From positions 48,954 through 112,953 of the forward strand of contig JBGAMU010000001.1 in assembly GCA_044222685.1 (NCBI GenBank): 64,000 nucleotides of DNA, given 5' to 3'. The notes under the pieces are model-generated. The model was not told the origin of the DNA and searched no databases. It saw nothing but the letters and a program-made list of their open reading frames with translations. This DNA is from JAEUPI01 sp044222685 (GTDB lineage Bacteria; Pseudomonadota; Gammaproteobacteria; Burkholderiales; Burkholderiaceae_C). Shown in pieces: positions 47,030 to 55,453 of the stretch. A program made the translations under genes and the position numbers. Each line of letters starts with the position of its first letter. The stretch's first letter is position 1.

Positions 47030-48831
47030 CCGCATTGCGCGTCGCCCGCCTCGACACCCGCGCGGCGGACTTCGATGCGCGGCTGCAGCAGCTGCTGCAC
47101 TGGTCGGCCGACACCGACCGTGCGATCGAGGACGCCGTCGCCGGCATCCTTGACGACGTGCGGCGCCGCGGCGACGCCGCGGTGCTCGAGTACAGCGCAC
47201 GCTTCGATGGCGTGCGTGCCGCGACATTGGCCGAGCTGGAGATCCCGCGCGACGAGTGGCGGCGGGCGTTCGACGACCTGCCGGCTGCGCAGCGCGACGC
47301 GCTGCAAGCCGCCGCCGACCGCGTGCGCCACTACCACGAGCACCAGCTCAAGGCCACCAGCCAGGGTTGGCAGGTCTGCGACGCGAACGGCACGCTGCTC
47401 GGCCAGAAGGTGACACCGCTCGATCGCGTGGGCATCTACGTACCCGGCGGCAAGGCGGCGTACCCGTCGAGCGTGCTGATGAACGCAATTCCGGCCCGGG
47501 TGGCCGGCGTCGCCGAGATCGTGATGGTGGTGCCGACGCCGAACGGCGAACGCAACCCGCTGGTGCTCGCCGCGGCGCATCTGGCCGGCGCGCACCGTGT
47601 GTTCGCCCTCGGCGGCGCCCAGGCGATCGCGGCGCTGGCCTACGGCACGCAGACGATCCCGCGGGTCGACAAGATCACCGGGCCGGGCAATGCCTATGTC
47701 GCCAGCGCCAAGCGGCGTGTATTCGGCCAGGTGGGCATCGACATGATCGCCGGCCCGAGCGAGATCCTGGTGCTGGCCGACGGCAGCACCGAGCCCGACT
47801 GGGTGGCGATGGATCTGTTCAGCCAGGCCGAGCACGACGAGCTGGCGCAGAGCATCCTGCTGTCGCCCGACGCGGCCTACCTCGACGCGGTGCAGGCAGC
47901 GATGGACCGGCTGCTGCCGACGATGCCGCGCCGCGACGTCATCCGCGCTTCGCTTGAAGGTCGCGGGGCGCTGATCCTCACGCGCTCGATGGACGAGGCT
48001 TGCGCGATCAGCAATCGCATCGCGCCCGAGCACCTGGAGATCAGTGCGCGCGAGCCACGGCGCTGGGAGCCGCTGCTCAAGCACGCCGGCGCCATCTTCC
48101 TCGGCGCCTACACCAGCGAGAGCCTGGGCGACTACTGCGCCGGGCCGAATCACGTGCTGCCGACCTCGGGAACCGCGCGCTTCAGCTCGCCGCTGGGCGT
48201 CTACGACTTCGTCAAGCGCTCGAGCCTGATCGAGGTCAGTGCCGCCGGCGCGCAGGTACTCGGCCCGGTGGCGTCGGTGCTGGCGCATGGCGAGGGGCTG
48301 ACGGCGCACGCGCGCGCGGCCGAGATGCGGCTGGGCGTCGAGCCGTCCGCCGCGCAGGCGATGCAGGGCTTCCATCTGCGACCGGTGACCGACGCCAACG
48401 TCGACCGCCTGATCCAGCTCGACGTCGCGCCGGACCAGCAGGGCCTGGTCGGGTCGGTCGCCAAGTCGCTGGCGCAGGCCTCGGTGCGGGCGCCGGGCCG
48501 CCCGCTGGCGATCCACGACGGCGACGAGCCGGTCGGTCTGCTGCTGTTGTGGGACGCACGACTGGACCCGGAGGACCCTGCCGACCAGCTCTATGTGTGG
48601 CGGTTGCTGGTCGATGCGCGCCACCAGCGCAAGGGCCACGGCGCGCGCACCATCCGCTGGGTGATCGACGAGGCGCGGCGTCTGGGCGTGGCGTCGGTCG
48701 GCCTGTCGCATCAACAGCGGCCGGGCCACGCCGGGCCGTTCTACGAGAAGCTGGGATTCCGCTACACCGGCGAGGTGCACGAGGGCGAGCACGTGATGAT
48801 CTTCCCGCTCAGCGAGGTGCCGCATGGCTGA
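47026..48831 (+). CDS. hisD: Histidinol dehydrogenase fused to a C-terminal GNAT acetyltransferase domain
   Basis: Residues 1 to about 436 are a complete histidinol dehydrogenase, the last two oxidation steps to histidine: VGIYVPGGKAAYPSSVLMN, the KITGPGN segment, zinc/catalytic FSQAEHDE (Q267, H270), RIAPEHLE (E335, H336) and GPNHVLPTSGTARF. Typical HisD ends near residue 430-440; here the frame runs on to 601. Residues about 449-597 form a GNAT N-acetyltransferase domain: FHLRPVTDANVDRLIQL, motif A QRKGHGA (534-540) for acetyl-CoA, and FYEKLGFRYTGEV (572 on), most like diamine/spermidine acetyltransferases. GTG 47026 overlaps hisG. An internal ATG at 48361 (M446) at the linker could in principle yield a separate GNAT protein, but no ribosome-binding site precedes it. 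The 3' end overlaps hisC by 8 bases. Confidence 0.93.
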   Translation: MTALRVARLDTRAADFDARLQQLLHWSADTDRAIEDAVAGILDDVRRRGDAAVLEYSARFDGVRAATLAELEIPRDEWRRAFDDLPAAQRDALQAAADRVRHYHEHQLKATSQGWQVCDANGTLLGQKVTPLDRVGIYVPGGKAAYPSSVLMNAIPARVAGVAEIVMVVPTPNGERNPLVLAAAHLAGAHRVFALGGAQAIAALAYGTQTIPRVDKITGPGNAYVASAKRRVFGQVGIDMIAGPSEILVLADGSTEPDWVAMDLFSQAEHDELAQSILLSPDAAYLDAVQAAMDRLLPTMPRRDVIRASLEGRGALILTRSMDEACAISNRIAPEHLEISAREPRRWEPLLKHAGAIFLGAYTSESLGDYCAGPNHVLPTSGTARFSSPLGVYDFVKRSSLIEVSAAGAQVLGPVASVLAHGEGLTAHARAAEMRLGVEPSAAQAMQGFHLRPVTDANVDRLIQLDVAPDQQGLVGSVAKSLAQASVRAPGRPLAIHDGDEPVGLLLLWDARLDPEDPADQLYVWRLLVDARHQRKGHGARTIRWVIDEARRLGVASVGLSHQQRPGHAGPFYEKLGFRYTGEVHEGEHVMIFPLSEVPHG

Positions 48832-49918
48832 GTCGAGCGCACTGGCGCGCCGCATCGCGCAGGTGATCCGGCAGGACGTGACGTCGATGCACGCCTATGC
48901 GATCCAGCCGAGCGCCGGCCTGGTCAAGCTCGACGCGATGGAGAACCCGTTCCGTCTGCCCGAGCCACTGCAGCGCGAGCTGGGGGCACGGTTGGCGCGG
49001 GTGGCGATCAACCGTTATCCGGGCCAGTGCATCGCCGACGTGGTGGCCGCGCTGACGCGCCACGTGCAGCTGCCGGCCGGCTGCAAGCTGATCCTGGGCA
49101 ACGGCTCGGACGAACTGATCGATCTGCTGTCGGTGGCCTGCGACGTGCCGGGTGCCGGCATCCTGGCGCCGCTGCCGGGCTTCGTGATGTACGAGATGTC
49201 GGCCAAGCTGCGCGGCCTGCGCTTCACCGGCGTGCCGCTGACGCCGGACTTCCAGCTCGACCGCGACGCGATGCTGGCGGCGATCGAACGCGAGCGGCCG
49301 TCGCTGACGTACATCGCCTACCCGAACAATCCCACCGCCAACCTGTGGGACGACGCGGTGATCGACGACATCGTCGCCGCCGTCGGTGAGCAGCAGGGGC
49401 TGGTGGTGTTCGACGAGGCCTATCAGCCGTTCAGCTCGCGCAGCTGGCTGCCCCGCCTGGCCGCCCACGAGCACGTGCTCGTGCTGCGCACGCTGAGCAA
49501 GTTCGGCCTGGCCGGCGTGCGCCTGGGCTACCTGTGCGGGCACGCGGCGCTGATCGACGAGGTCGACAAGGTGCGCCCGCCCTACAACGTGAGCGTGCTC
49601 AACGCCGAGGCCACGCTGTTCGCGCTCGAGCACGCCGACGAATACGCGCGCCAGGCGGCACAGCTGCGCGAGCAGCGCGAGCGGCTGCAGGGCGCGCTGC
49701 GTGCGCTGCCGGGTGTGACCGCGTATCCGAGCGACGCCAACATGATCCTCGTGCGGGTGGCCGACGCGAAGCGCACGTTCGAAGGCATGAAGGCGCACGG
49801 CGTGCTGGTGAAGAATGTCTCGGCGCTGCACCCGCTGCTGGCCAATTGCCTGCGTCTGACAGTGGGCACGCCCGACGAGAATGCACGGATGATCGACGCG
49901 CTGAAAGCGAGCCTGTGA
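48824..49918 (+). CDS. hisC: Histidinol-phosphate aminotransferase
   Basis: PLP-dependent aminotransferase converting imidazole acetol phosphate and glutamate to histidinol phosphate. The product has 364 residues. The PLP lysine is K226 in LRTLSKFGLAGVRLGY; YPNNPTANLW, VVFDEAYQPF and the N-terminal KLDAMENPF are typical. The start overlaps the 3' end of hisD by 8 bases, and the stop TGA shares a base with the hisB ATG. Confidence 0.95.
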   Translation: MAESSALARRIAQVIRQDVTSMHAYAIQPSAGLVKLDAMENPFRLPEPLQRELGARLARVAINRYPGQCIADVVAALTRHVQLPAGCKLILGNGSDELIDLLSVACDVPGAGILAPLPGFVMYEMSAKLRGLRFTGVPLTPDFQLDRDAMLAAIERERPSLTYIAYPNNPTANLWDDAVIDDIVAAVGEQQGLVVFDEAYQPFSSRSWLPRLAAHEHVLVLRTLSKFGLAGVRLGYLCGHAALIDEVDKVRPPYNVSVLNAEATLFALEHADEYARQAAQLREQRERLQGALRALPGVTAYPSDANMILVRVADAKRTFEGMKAHGVLVKNVSALHPLLANCLRLTVGTPDENARMIDALKASL

Positions 49919-50511
49919 TGACCTCCCGCACTGCCGACGTGCAACGCAACACCAAGGAGACGCAGATCCGTGTGCGTGTCGACCTCGACGGCAGCGGTGC
50001 GGCGCAGCTGGCCACCGGCATCGGCTTCTTCGACCACATGCTCGATCAGGTCGCCCGCCACGGGCTCATCGACCTCACGGTCGACGCCAAGGGCGACCTG
50101 CACATCGACGGCCACCACCTGGTAGAGGACGTCGGCATCACGCTGGGCATGGCGGTGGCCAAGGCGGTCGGCGACAAGGCCGGCATCCAGCGCTACGGGC
50201 ACGCCTACGTGCCGCTCGACGAGGCGCTGTCGCGGGTGGTGATCGACTTCTCCGGCCGGCCGGGGCTGCACATGCGCGTGCCGTTCAAGGCCGGCATGGT
50301 GGGCGGCTTCGACACCCAGCTGGCCTACGAGTTCTTCCAGGGATTCGCCAACCACGCGCTGGTGACATTGCACATCGACAACCTGCACGGCGACAACGCC
50401 CACCACCAGTGCGAGACGGTGTTCAAGGCCTTCGCCCGCGCGCTGCGCATGGCGCTGGCGGCCGACCCGCGCAGCGCCGGCGTGGTGCCGTCGACCAAGG
50501 GCACGCTGTAA
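49918..50511 (+). CDS. hisB: Imidazoleglycerol-phosphate dehydratase
   Basis: Mn-dependent dehydratase for the sixth step of histidine synthesis; 197 residues, monofunctional with no phosphatase domain. Histidine-rich metal motifs are FFDHMLDQVARHG, DGHHLVEDVGI, the FANHALVTLHI region and HHQCETVFKAFARAL. ATG 49918 overlaps the hisC stop by one base. The histidinol phosphatase needed for the pathway is not in the window. Confidence 0.96.
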   Translation: MTSRTADVQRNTKETQIRVRVDLDGSGAAQLATGIGFFDHMLDQVARHGLIDLTVDAKGDLHIDGHHLVEDVGITLGMAVAKAVGDKAGIQRYGHAYVPLDEALSRVVIDFSGRPGLHMRVPFKAGMVGGFDTQLAYEFFQGFANHALVTLHIDNLHGDNAHHQCETVFKAFARALRMALAADPRSAGVVPSTKGTL

Positions 50512-50527
50512 CCGGGGCCGACCCAAG

Positions 50528-51187
50528 ATGGCGCAGACAGTGGCGGTGGTCGACTACGGCATGGGCAACCTTCGCTCGGTGTCGCAGGCGCTGCTGCACG
50601 TCGCCGCCGGCACCGACAGCCGCGTAATCGTCACTTCGTCGCCCGACGCGGTGGCCGCGGCCGAGCGTGTGGTGCTGCCGGGGCAGGGCGCCATCCGCGA
50701 CTGCATGGCCGAGCTGGCACGGTCCGGTCTCACGCAGGCCGTGCTCGAGGCGGCGCGCCGCAAGCCGCTGTTCGGCGTGTGCATCGGCATGCAGATGCTG
50801 CTCGACCACAGCGAGGAGCAGGACACACCCGGCCTCGGCCTCGTGCCCGGCCGCGTGCGGCGCTTCCAGCTCGAAGGGCGGCTGCAAAGCGACGGCAGCC
50901 ACTTCAAGGTGCCGCAGATGGGCTGGAACGAGGTCTGGCAGTCGCGCTCGGCAGGCGCCGCTCATGCGTTGTGGCAGGGCGTGCCCGACGGGGCGTACTT
51001 CTATTTCGTGCACAGCTACTATGCGCAACCGTCGGACGGATGCCACACTGCGGCGGAAACCGACTACGGCGGCCGCTTTACCTGCGCAGTCGCACGGGAT
51101 AACATTTTTGCCACCCAGTTCCACCCTGAGAAGAGCGCTCAACACGGCCTGACCCTCTACCGGAACTTCCTGTCCTGGATGCCCTGA
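50528..51187 (+). CDS. hisH: Imidazole glycerol phosphate synthase, glutaminase subunit
   Basis: Class I glutamine amidotransferase that feeds ammonia to HisF. The product has 219 residues. The nucleophile is C85 in LFGVCIGMQML; the His-Glu pair lies in ATQFHPEKS near the C-terminus; the N-terminal VVDYGMGNLRSV is typical. It follows hisB by 16 bases and is 102 bases ahead of hisA. Confidence 0.96.
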   Translation: MAQTVAVVDYGMGNLRSVSQALLHVAAGTDSRVIVTSSPDAVAAAERVVLPGQGAIRDCMAELARSGLTQAVLEAARRKPLFGVCIGMQMLLDHSEEQDTPGLGLVPGRVRRFQLEGRLQSDGSHFKVPQMGWNEVWQSRSAGAAHALWQGVPDGAYFYFVHSYYAQPSDGCHTAAETDYGGRFTCAVARDNIFATQFHPEKSAQHGLTLYRNFLSWMP

Positions 51188-51289
51188 GCCCATGCGCGTC
51201 GTGCGCGCGCCCAGCGGAACGCATCGGACACACCCCCATTCCCGAAGCCACCGTTCTCTTCCACCGATTCGCGTCCGCTCGATCGAGCC

Positions 51290-52042
51290 ATGCTGTTGAT
51301 TCCGGCGATTGATCTCAAAGACGGCAAGTGCGTGCGCCTCGAACAAGGCGACATGAAGGCCGTCACCACCTTCGGCGAAAGCCCGTCGGCAATGGCCCGG
51401 CGCTGGCTCGAAGCGGGCGCCCGGCGCCTGCATCTGGTGGATCTGAACGGCGCGTTCGCCGGCAAGCCGGTCAACGAGAGCGCGGTCAAGGCCATCCTGC
51501 GTGAGGTGGGCGACAAGATCCCGGTGCAGCTCGGCGGCGGCATCCGCGACCTCGACACGATCGAACGCTACCTCGACGACGGCTTGAGCTACATCATCAT
51601 CGGTACCGCGGCGGTCAAGAACCCGGGCTTCCTCAAGGACGCCTGCAGTGCCTTCGGCGGCCACATCATCGTCGGCCTCGACGCCAAGGACGGCAAGGTC
51701 GCCACCGACGGCTGGAGCAAGCTCACCGGCCACGAGGTGATCGACCTGGCGAAGAAGTTCGAGGACTACGGCGTCGAGGGCGTGATCTACACCGACATCG
51801 GCCGCGACGGCATGCTCACTGGCATCAACGTCGACGCCACCGTCAAGCTGGCGCAGTCGCTGACGATTCCGGTCTTCGCCTCCGGCGGCCTGAACGGCCT
51901 GACCGACATCGAGAAGCTCTGCGCCGTCGAGGCCGAGGGCATCGACGGCGTGATCTGCGGCCGCGCCATCTACAACGGTGCGCTCGACTTCGTCACGGCC
52001 CAGAAACGCGCCGACGAACTGAATGGTGGCTCCCCCCCGTAG
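51290..52042 (+). CDS. hisA: ProFAR isomerase
   Basis: TIM-barrel isomerase (1-(5-phosphoribosyl)-5-[(5-phosphoribosylamino)methylideneamino]imidazole-4-carboxamide isomerase). The product has 250 residues. The catalytic aspartate is in LIPAIDLKDGKCVRLEQGD (D8), the second in YTDIGRDGMLTGIN, with phosphate-binding loops VQLGGGIRD and FASGGLNGLTD. The last codons (NGGSPP) are part of the repeat element that fills the hisA-hisF gap, so the C-terminus appears to have been remodelled by it. The 102-base gap upstream has no clear signal. Confidence 0.95.
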   Translation: MLLIPAIDLKDGKCVRLEQGDMKAVTTFGESPSAMARRWLEAGARRLHLVDLNGAFAGKPVNESAVKAILREVGDKIPVQLGGGIRDLDTIERYLDDGLSYIIIGTAAVKNPGFLKDACSAFGGHIIVGLDAKDGKVATDGWSKLTGHEVIDLAKKFEDYGVEGVIYTDIGRDGMLTGINVDATVKLAQSLTIPVFASGGLNGLTDIEKLCAVEAEGIDGVICGRAIYNGALDFVTAQKRADELNGGSPP

Positions 52043-52110
52043 CGCCTGCGGCGCCTCCCCCTCGAGGGGGAGCCGCCACCGGACCGGCGCAGCCGGATCC
52101 GCGGCGGCCA
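52025..52110. repeat. GC-rich palindromic repeat element between hisA and hisF
   Basis: The element begins inside the hisA 3' end with GGTGGCTCC and contains CTCCCCCTCGAGGGGGAG (52055-52072), a perfect 18-base palindrome. It is followed by GAGCCGCCACC, which pairs with the first segment, and by GGACCGGCGCAGCCGGATCC (52080-52099). From recall, near-identical CTCGAGG-centred elements are scattered through intergenic spaces of Rubrivivax/Acidovorax-type genomes. It can form a strong hairpin in the his message and might act as a transcription or stability modulator. Only one copy is in this window. Confidence 0.65.
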
Positions 52111-52140
52111 CTTGATCAATCCTGTTCCTGCCGCGAAGCC

Positions 52141-52916
<776 letters not shown>

Positions 52917-52920
<4 letters not shown>

Positions 52921-53507
52921 AGTCGCGCCCGGCAAGCGCGCGCCCGGGCCGGGCCGCGGCGCTGCCGCACGAGGTGCGCGTCATCGGCGGCCGCTGGAAG
53001 CGCAGCAAACTGCCGGTGCTCGACAGCCCGGGCCTGCGGCCGACGCCGCAGCGGGTGCGCGAGACGCTTTTCAACTGGCTGGGACAGGACCTGACCGGCT
53101 GGCGTTGCCTCGATGCGTTCGCCGGCAGCGGCGCGCTGGGTTTCGAGGCCGGCTCGCGCGGCGCTGCGCAGGTGATCCTGCTGGAGCGTGCACCCGCCTT
53201 GCTGGCGAGCCTGCATGCGGTGCGCGAACGGCTCAAAGCCGACACGGTGACGGTGCAACGGGCCGACGCGCTGAGCTGGATGCGCACGGCGTCACCGGGC
53301 ACGTTCCACCTCGTGTTGCTGGACCCACCGTTCGATGCCGATTGGCGCCAGCAGGCGGTGATCGCCGGCGCCGCGCTGGTGCGCCCGGGTGGCTACCTGT
53401 ACCTCGAGTCGCCGACGGCGCTCGACGGCCCGCCGCCCGGATTCGAGCTCTGGCGCGCGGACCGCGCCGGCGCGGTGCATTTCCACTTGCTGCGCCGCAA
53501 CAGCTAA
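52917..53507 (+). CDS. rsmD: 16S rRNA (guanine966-N2)-methyltransferase RsmD
   Basis: SAM-dependent methyltransferase acting on 16S rRNA in the small subunit. The product has 196 residues from GTG 52917, which overlaps the hisF stop by 4 bases. Motifs: RVIGGRWKRSKLPV and LRPTPQRVRETLFNWL near the N-terminus, SAM-binding CLDAFAGSGALGFEAGSRG, and the catalytic LDPPF motif (VLLDPPFDADW). The N-terminal ~18 residues are basic and Ala/Arg-rich. Followed by coaD after 21 bases, a common pairing. Confidence 0.94.
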
Positions 53508-53528
53508 ACTGCCCCGAAGGAGTGCGCC

Positions 53529-54035
53529 ATGGCCCCACGCAGCCCGCTGATCGCGATCTACCCCGGTACGTTCGATCCGATGACGCTGGGTCACGAGGAC
53601 CTGATGCGCCGCGCGTCGCGCCTGTTCGACAAGCTGCTGCTGGCGGTGGCCGCCGGCCACCACAAGCGCACGATGTTCACCATTGCCGAGCGCCTGGAGA
53701 TCGCGGCCGAGGTGGCCAGGCCCTACGACAACGTCGAGGTGGTGGCGTTTCGCGGCCTGCTGCGCGACTTCGTGGTCGAGAACGGTGGCAAGGTCGTGGT
53801 GCGCGGCCTGCGGGCGGTGAGCGACTTCGAGTATGAGTTTCAGATGGCCGGAATGAACCGACAGCTGATGCCCGATGTCGAAACCCTGTTCATGACCCCG
53901 TCCGACCAATACCAGTTCGTCAGCGGCACCTTCGTGCGCGAGATCGCCATGCTCGGCGGCGACGTGTCGAAGTTCGTCGCGCCGTCGGTGCTGCGCCGCC
54001 TGCGCGAGCGGGTGTCCGACAGCGGAGAAGCCTGA
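53529..54035 (+). CDS. coaD: Pantetheine-phosphate adenylyltransferase
   Basis: Adenylates 4'-phosphopantetheine to dephospho-CoA. The product has 168 residues with the nucleotidyltransferase TxGH-type motif in YPGTFDPMTLGHEDLM, the AGHHKRTMFTIAER segment, GLLRDFVVENGGKVVVRGLR and YQFVSGTFVREIAMLGGD (the ISSxxR-type C-terminal motif in variant form). AAGGAG lies 7 bases before the start. Co-directional with rsmD and the ferredoxin gene (15 bases on). Confidence 0.96.
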   Translation: MAPRSPLIAIYPGTFDPMTLGHEDLMRRASRLFDKLLLAVAAGHHKRTMFTIAERLEIAAEVARPYDNVEVVAFRGLLRDFVVENGGKVVVRGLRAVSDFEYEFQMAGMNRQLMPDVETLFMTPSDQYQFVSGTFVREIAMLGGDVSKFVAPSVLRRLRERVSDSGEA

Positions 54036-54050
54036 AGCAGGCGTTTCGCG

Positions 54051-54314
54051 ATGGCCCTGAAAATCACCGACGACTGCATCAACTGCGACGTCTGCGAACC
54101 CGAGTGCCCGAACGACGCCATCTCGCTCGGCGAGCTGATCTACGAGATCGACCCGGGCAAGTGCACCGAGTGCGTCGGCCACTTCAACGAGCCGCAGTGC
54201 GTACAGGTCTGTCCGGTGGCCTGCATTCCGGTCGACCCGGCGCATGTGGAGACGCGCGAGGTGCTGTGGGCCAAGTTCACGTCGCTCGTGCGCAAGAAGA
54301 CGGGCACCGCCTGA
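54051..54314 (+). CDS. YfhL-type 2[4Fe-4S] ferredoxin
   Basis: An 87-residue ferredoxin. Cluster I ligands are C9, C12, C15 and C19 (CINCDVCEPEC). The second set is C38, C41, C50 and C54 with the eight-residue insertion of the Allochromatium/YfhL class (CTECVGHFNEPQCVQVC), plus C58. Cytoplasmic electron carrier; partners are not encoded nearby. It is the last plus-strand gene of the ibaG-murA-his-rsmD-coaD series and is convergent with the DUF4124 gene, 51 bases away. Confidence 0.95.
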   Translation: MALKITDDCINCDVCEPECPNDAISLGELIYEIDPGKCTECVGHFNEPQCVQVCPVACIPVDPAHVETREVLWAKFTSLVRKKTGTA

Positions 54315-54365
54315 AGCTCACGCGGGTCGCGGGCCCGCCGGCTCGGGAACGGCACCGTTGCGGCG

Positions 54366-54776
54366 TCAGCTCCTGGCGGTAAGGGTGCGCAGCGGCGGCG
54401 TCATGCCGCTGTCGTCACGCGCGCGGCGCGGCTCGGGCTTGCGCGGCGCCTTGGCGCGGCTGGCGTTGTCCGGCGCGCTGGCGCTGCGCGACGAACCGAT
54501 GTGGGCAGCGCCCTGCCGCGACGCGGCCCGCTCGCGCTTCTGGCGCTCCCGGGCCAGCGCGTCGGCGCGCTGGATGTCGCGCGCGAGCACCTGTTGTGCC
54601 TCGCGCAGCTGCTGCGGGGTGCGCGCGTCGGCCACCTCGACCGGCTGGCCCGTCGGGCACGGGCTCTGCGAATACACCCGCCCGTCGACGCCACAGCGGT
54701 AGACGCGGTCCTGTGCCGATGCGGCGCCCGCACTGGCCAGGCCGACGACCAGCCACCACACGGCGGCGGGCTTCAT
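54366..54776 (-). CDS. DUF4124 domain periplasmic protein
   Basis: A 136-residue exported protein. The signal peptide MKPAAVWWLVVGLASAGAASA is followed by a short DUF4124 domain (VYRCGVDGRVYSQSPCPTGQPVEV, with two cysteines likely bridged), then a helical Arg/Ala/Gln-rich stretch and a basic tail. ATG 54776 overlaps the pth stop (ATGA). Function unknown; such proteins are common in Burkholderiales envelopes. Confidence 0.85.
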   Translation of the reverse strand: MKPAAVWWLVVGLASAGAASAQDRVYRCGVDGRVYSQSPCPTGQPVEVADARTPQQLREAQQVLARDIQRADALARERQKRERAASRQGAAHIGSSRSASAPDNASRAKAPRKPEPRRARDDSGMTPPLRTLTARS

Positions 54777-55369
54777 GTCTCGGTCGCCGCCGGCTTGGCG
54801 GGCTTGGTGTGGATCTTCATCATCGCGCGCTCCATCGAACCTTCCAGCAGCAAGGGCAGCGCATCGAGCGACTTGCCGATGCACTGGTGAATCGCCTCGC
54901 GGTGCTCGGCCATGGGCTTCTGCAGCACCCAGTCGACCACCTCGCTCTTGACGCCAGGGTGACCCACGCCGATGCGCAGGCGCCAGAAGTCGGGGCTGCC
55001 CAGCTGGGCCAGGATGTCCTTCAGGCCGTTGTGCCCGGCCGCACCGCCGCCCTGCTTGATGCGGGCCTGCCCCGGCGGCAGGTCGATCTCGTCGTGCACG
55101 ACGAGGATCTCGGCCGGCGCGATCTTGAAGAAGCGGGCCAGTGCCGCGACCGACTTGCCCGACAGGTTCATGTAGGTCTGCGGCTCGAGCAGCCACAGTG
55201 GCCCCTCGTCGCGGTTGATGCGCGCCACGAGGCCGTGGTAGGCGCGGTCGCGCGTCAACGTCGCGCCGAGCTTGCGTGCGGCCGCGTCGACCCACCAGAA
55301 ACCCGCGTTGTGGCGGGTGTCGTCGTACTCGGTGCCCGGGTTGCCCAGGCCGACGATCAATCGAATCAT
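54773..55369 (-). CDS. pth: Peptidyl-tRNA hydrolase
   Basis: Recycles tRNA from prematurely released peptidyl-tRNA. The product has 198 residues. LIVGLGNPGTEYDDTRHNAGF contains the catalytic histidine. LLEPQTYMNLSGKSV, VVHDEIDLPPGQARIKQGGGAAGHNGLKDI and FWRLRIGVGHPG are diagnostic. It lies behind rplY, separated by a clear terminator, so it may have its own promoter or rely on read-through. Overlaps the DUF4124 gene start. Confidence 0.97.
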   Translation of the reverse strand: MIRLIVGLGNPGTEYDDTRHNAGFWWVDAAARKLGATLTRDRAYHGLVARINRDEGPLWLLEPQTYMNLSGKSVAALARFFKIAPAEILVVHDEIDLPPGQARIKQGGGAAGHNGLKDILAQLGSPDFWRLRIGVGHPGVKSEVVDWVLQKPMAEHREAIHQCIGKSLDALPLLLEGSMERAMMKIHTKPAKPAATET

Positions 55370-55400
55370 GCGGCGCGATTATCCGGGTCGTGCGGCCATG

Positions 55401-55424
55401 AAAAAGCCCCACCGAGGTGGGGCT
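55401..55424 (-). terminator. Rho-independent terminator behind rplY
   Basis: Read on the minus strand: an eight- to nine-base stem AGCCCCAC(C)/(G)GTGGGGCT with a tight loop, followed by a run of five T residues. It lies 29 bases beyond the rplY stop and ahead of pth. The best intrinsic terminator in the window. Confidence 0.85.
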
Positions 55425-55453
55425 GGGTCACACCCTGACGGGGGATGTCCGGA

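Noticed and set aside
48361..48831. Independent GNAT acetyltransferase gene
   Set aside because: The internal ATG at 48361 lacks a ribosome-binding site and the frame is continuous with HisD; fusion is the simpler reading, with internal initiation left as an alternative.
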